Below are positions 4,920-6,184 of a DNA stretch of 6,184 bases, in pieces. Every line of letters begins with the position of its first letter. Positions within the stretch are counted from its first letter, which is position 1. The notes under the pieces are model-generated. The model was not told the origin of the DNA. It searched no databases and saw nothing but the letters and a program-made list of their open reading frames with translations. Position numbers and translations under genes: made by a program. The DNA is taken from assembly GCA_934101605.1 (NCBI GenBank), contig CAKORS010000048.1, positions 1 to 6,184 on the forward strand. The letters run 5' to 3'. This stretch comes from an uncultured Bacilli bacterium. GTDB lineage: Bacteria > Bacillota_I > Bacilli_A > RF39 > UBA660.

Positions 4920-6184
4920 CTAGATAAATTATATCTTCCTTTATTATCTGTTCCTAGCATTTTACAAACTATTTCGTCTCCAACTTTTACTACGTCTTCT
5001 ACTTTTCCTACTCTTTCATTTGCTAGTTTTGATATATGAACAAATCCTTCGCATCCAGGCCATATTTCACAGAAGCAACCTGCTTCGATTATTTTTACAA
5101 CCTTTACTGTATAAAGTTCTCCGACTACTGGTTCACGAACAATATTTTCTATCATTTCTTTTGTTTTTTCTATTATTTCTTTGTCTGTATGATAAATTAT
5201 TACTCTACCATCATCTTCTAAATCTACTTTTACAGCATTTATATCATTTACTGCTGTTACATTTGATGCTTCTAAAATTATTTTAGTAATAGTTTCTCCA
5301 CCTTTTCCTATTACTTCTTTTATCTTGTCAGGATTTATCATAAATGTTACAGTTTTTGGAGCATATTTAGATACTTCAGCTCTTGGTTTTTCTATTTGTT
5401 TTGTCATAACATCTAATACTTCCATACGAGCTTTTTTAGCTTGGGCTAAAGATTCTTTTAATATTTCTTTGGTAATTCCTTTTATTTTAATATCCATTTG
5501 TAAAGCACAAATACCATCTTTTGTTCCTGCTACTTTAAAGTCCATATCTCCTAAATGGTCTTCCATTCCTTGAATATCAGTTAGGATAGTGTATTCATCT
5601 CCATAAGTTATAAGTCCCATTGCTATACCTGCAACTGGAGCTTTAATAGGAACTCCCGCTGCCATTAAAGACATACAACCAGCACAAATTGATGCTTGTG
5701 ATGATGAACCATTAGATTCTAGTATTTCAGATACTACTCTTATTGTATATGGGAATACATCCTCGCTTGGAATAACTTGTAGTAATGCTCTTTCTCCTAA
5801 AGCTCCGTGTCCTATTTCTCTTCTTCCAGGAGAACCATATCTTCCTGTTTCTCCTACTGAAAATTGAGGAAAATTATAGTGAAGCATAAATCTTTTTTCT
5901 GTTTCTAAATCTAATCCATCTAGTATTTGATGTTCTCCTAAAGCTCCTAAAGTAGTAATAGATAAGCTTTGTGTTTCACCACGAGTAAATAATGCTGAAC
6001 CATGAGTTCTTGGAAGTAAGTCTATATCTGTTGATAATGGTCTTATTTCTGTCATTTTTCTTCCATCTGCTCTTAATTTTTCTTTTACTACTATTGATCT
6101 AAATAAATCATATTCGATAGATTCTAAAACTAATTTTACTTTTGTAAGAAGTTTAGTAAGTTCTAAATCATCTAAATCTTTGTT
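4901..6184 (-). CDS. pnp: Polyribonucleotide nucleotidyltransferase (PNPase), C-terminal 427 residues (5' part beyond window)
   Basis: PNPase is the trimeric 3'-to-5' phosphorolytic exoribonuclease of mRNA decay, releasing nucleoside diphosphates in the cytoplasm. The frame is open to the window edge, so the true start is upstream of 6184; the Met at 6055 is internal. Numbering visible residues: the end of the helical linker (1-37), RADGRK (38-43), then the second RNase PH domain with IRPLSTDIDLLPRTHGSALF, FTRGETQS, FPYTIRVVSEILESNGSSS, GVPIKAPVAGIAMGLI and EDHLGDMDFKVAG. D209, D215 and K217 correspond to the E. coli metal and catalytic residues D486, D492 and K494. A KH domain (about 276-347) carries IGKGGETI, and an S1 domain (about 352-425) carries GCEGFVHIS and GRYNLSRK. 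The KH domain holds about 10 extra residues between IGKGG and EDDG compared with E. coli. About 40% of the usual 700-residue protein is missing. It ends in the terminator at 4886-4919, so the sigma pair is probably not in its operon. Confidence 0.97.
   Translation of the reverse strand, partial: NKDLDDLELTKLLTKVKLVLESIEYDLFRSIVVKEKLRADGRKMTEIRPLSTDIDLLPRTHGSALFTRGETQSLSITTLGALGEHQILDGLDLETEKRFMLHYNFPQFSVGETGRYGSPGRREIGHGALGERALLQVIPSEDVFPYTIRVVSEILESNGSSSQASICAGCMSLMAAGVPIKAPVAGIAMGLITYGDEYTILTDIQGMEDHLGDMDFKVAGTKDGICALQMDIKIKGITKEILKESLAQAKKARMEVLDVMTKQIEKPRAEVSKYAPKTVTFMINPDKIKEVIGKGGETITKIILEASNVTAVNDINAVKVDLEDDGRVIIYHTDKEIIEKTKEMIENIVREPVVGELYTVKVVKIIEAGCFCEIWPGCEGFVHISKLANERVGKVEDVVKVGDEIVCKMLGTDNKGRYNLSRKDAIK

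Noticed and set aside
5020..5286. Plus-strand Leu/Phe-rich open frames opposite pnp
   Set aside because: Antisense to the conserved KH and S1 domains; the membrane-like composition comes from complementing Lys/Glu-rich codons.
1..6184. Mycoplasma-type code with TGA as tryptophan
   Set aside because: Tryptophans in sigma B and PNPase use TGG and no conserved position falls on an in-frame TGA.
1..6184. CRISPR array, tRNA, rRNA, IS element or prophage
   Set aside because: No regularly spaced repeats, cloverleaf-like segments, transposase motifs or terminal inverted repeats were seen; nearly all bases are coding or short regulatory gaps.

Overview
The window is strongly AT-rich and every supported gene lies on the minus strand, so transcription runs from high to low coordinates. 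The PNPase, TypA and pyruvate phosphate dikinase sequences, the A/T-loaded codon use, the GGAG-type ribosome binding sites and the consensus-like promoters point to a low-GC Bacillota (Firmicutes/Bacilli-like) bacterium, possibly an uncultivated host-associated lineage; the lineage is inference. Tryptophan is written TGG and no gene needs TGA as a sense codon, so the standard bacterial code fits and a Mycoplasma-type code is not indicated.

Layout in transcription order: (1) 6184-4901, the 3' two thirds of pnp (polynucleotide phosphorylase: second RNase PH domain, KH, S1), ending in an intrinsic terminator. (2) 4834-3557 and 3537-2227, two adjacent paralogous sigma-70-family genes, here called sigma A and sigma B, behind one strong promoter (TTGTCA, 17 nt, TATAAT) and closed by a terminator. 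(3) 2149-342, typA/bipA (ribosome-associated GTPase), with its own promoter (TTGATT, 17 nt, TATAAT) nested in the preceding terminator. Its reading frame is broken at a run of six A (minus strand, 710-705), giving a 484-residue ORF and a 115-residue C-terminal ORF. A -1 shift at that run gives a normal-length protein of about 602 residues. (4) 201-1, the first 67 codons of ppdK (pyruvate, phosphate dikinase), with its own promoter.

The unusual part is the sigma pair. Both proteins share a sequence-specific N-terminal region of about 115 residues in place of the usual region 1.1, recognisable regions 1.2 to 4, and a 60-70 residue tail after region 4. They have diverged at different functional positions. 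Sigma A has lost the paired tryptophans of region 2.3 used in promoter melting but keeps the canonical RERIRQ helix for the -35 element. Sigma B keeps the tryptophans but has an altered -35 helix. They are probably alternative sigma factors with divided or antagonistic roles; their targets cannot be told from this window.

The typA break is the second point of interest. It could be an assembly or sequencing error, a true mutation, or a site rescued by ribosomal or transcriptional slippage. The sequence alone cannot decide. Intergenic regions are short (66, 77 and 140 bases between the main transcription units) and filled by terminator plus promoter pairs. No tRNA, rRNA, mobile element or CRISPR array is visible.
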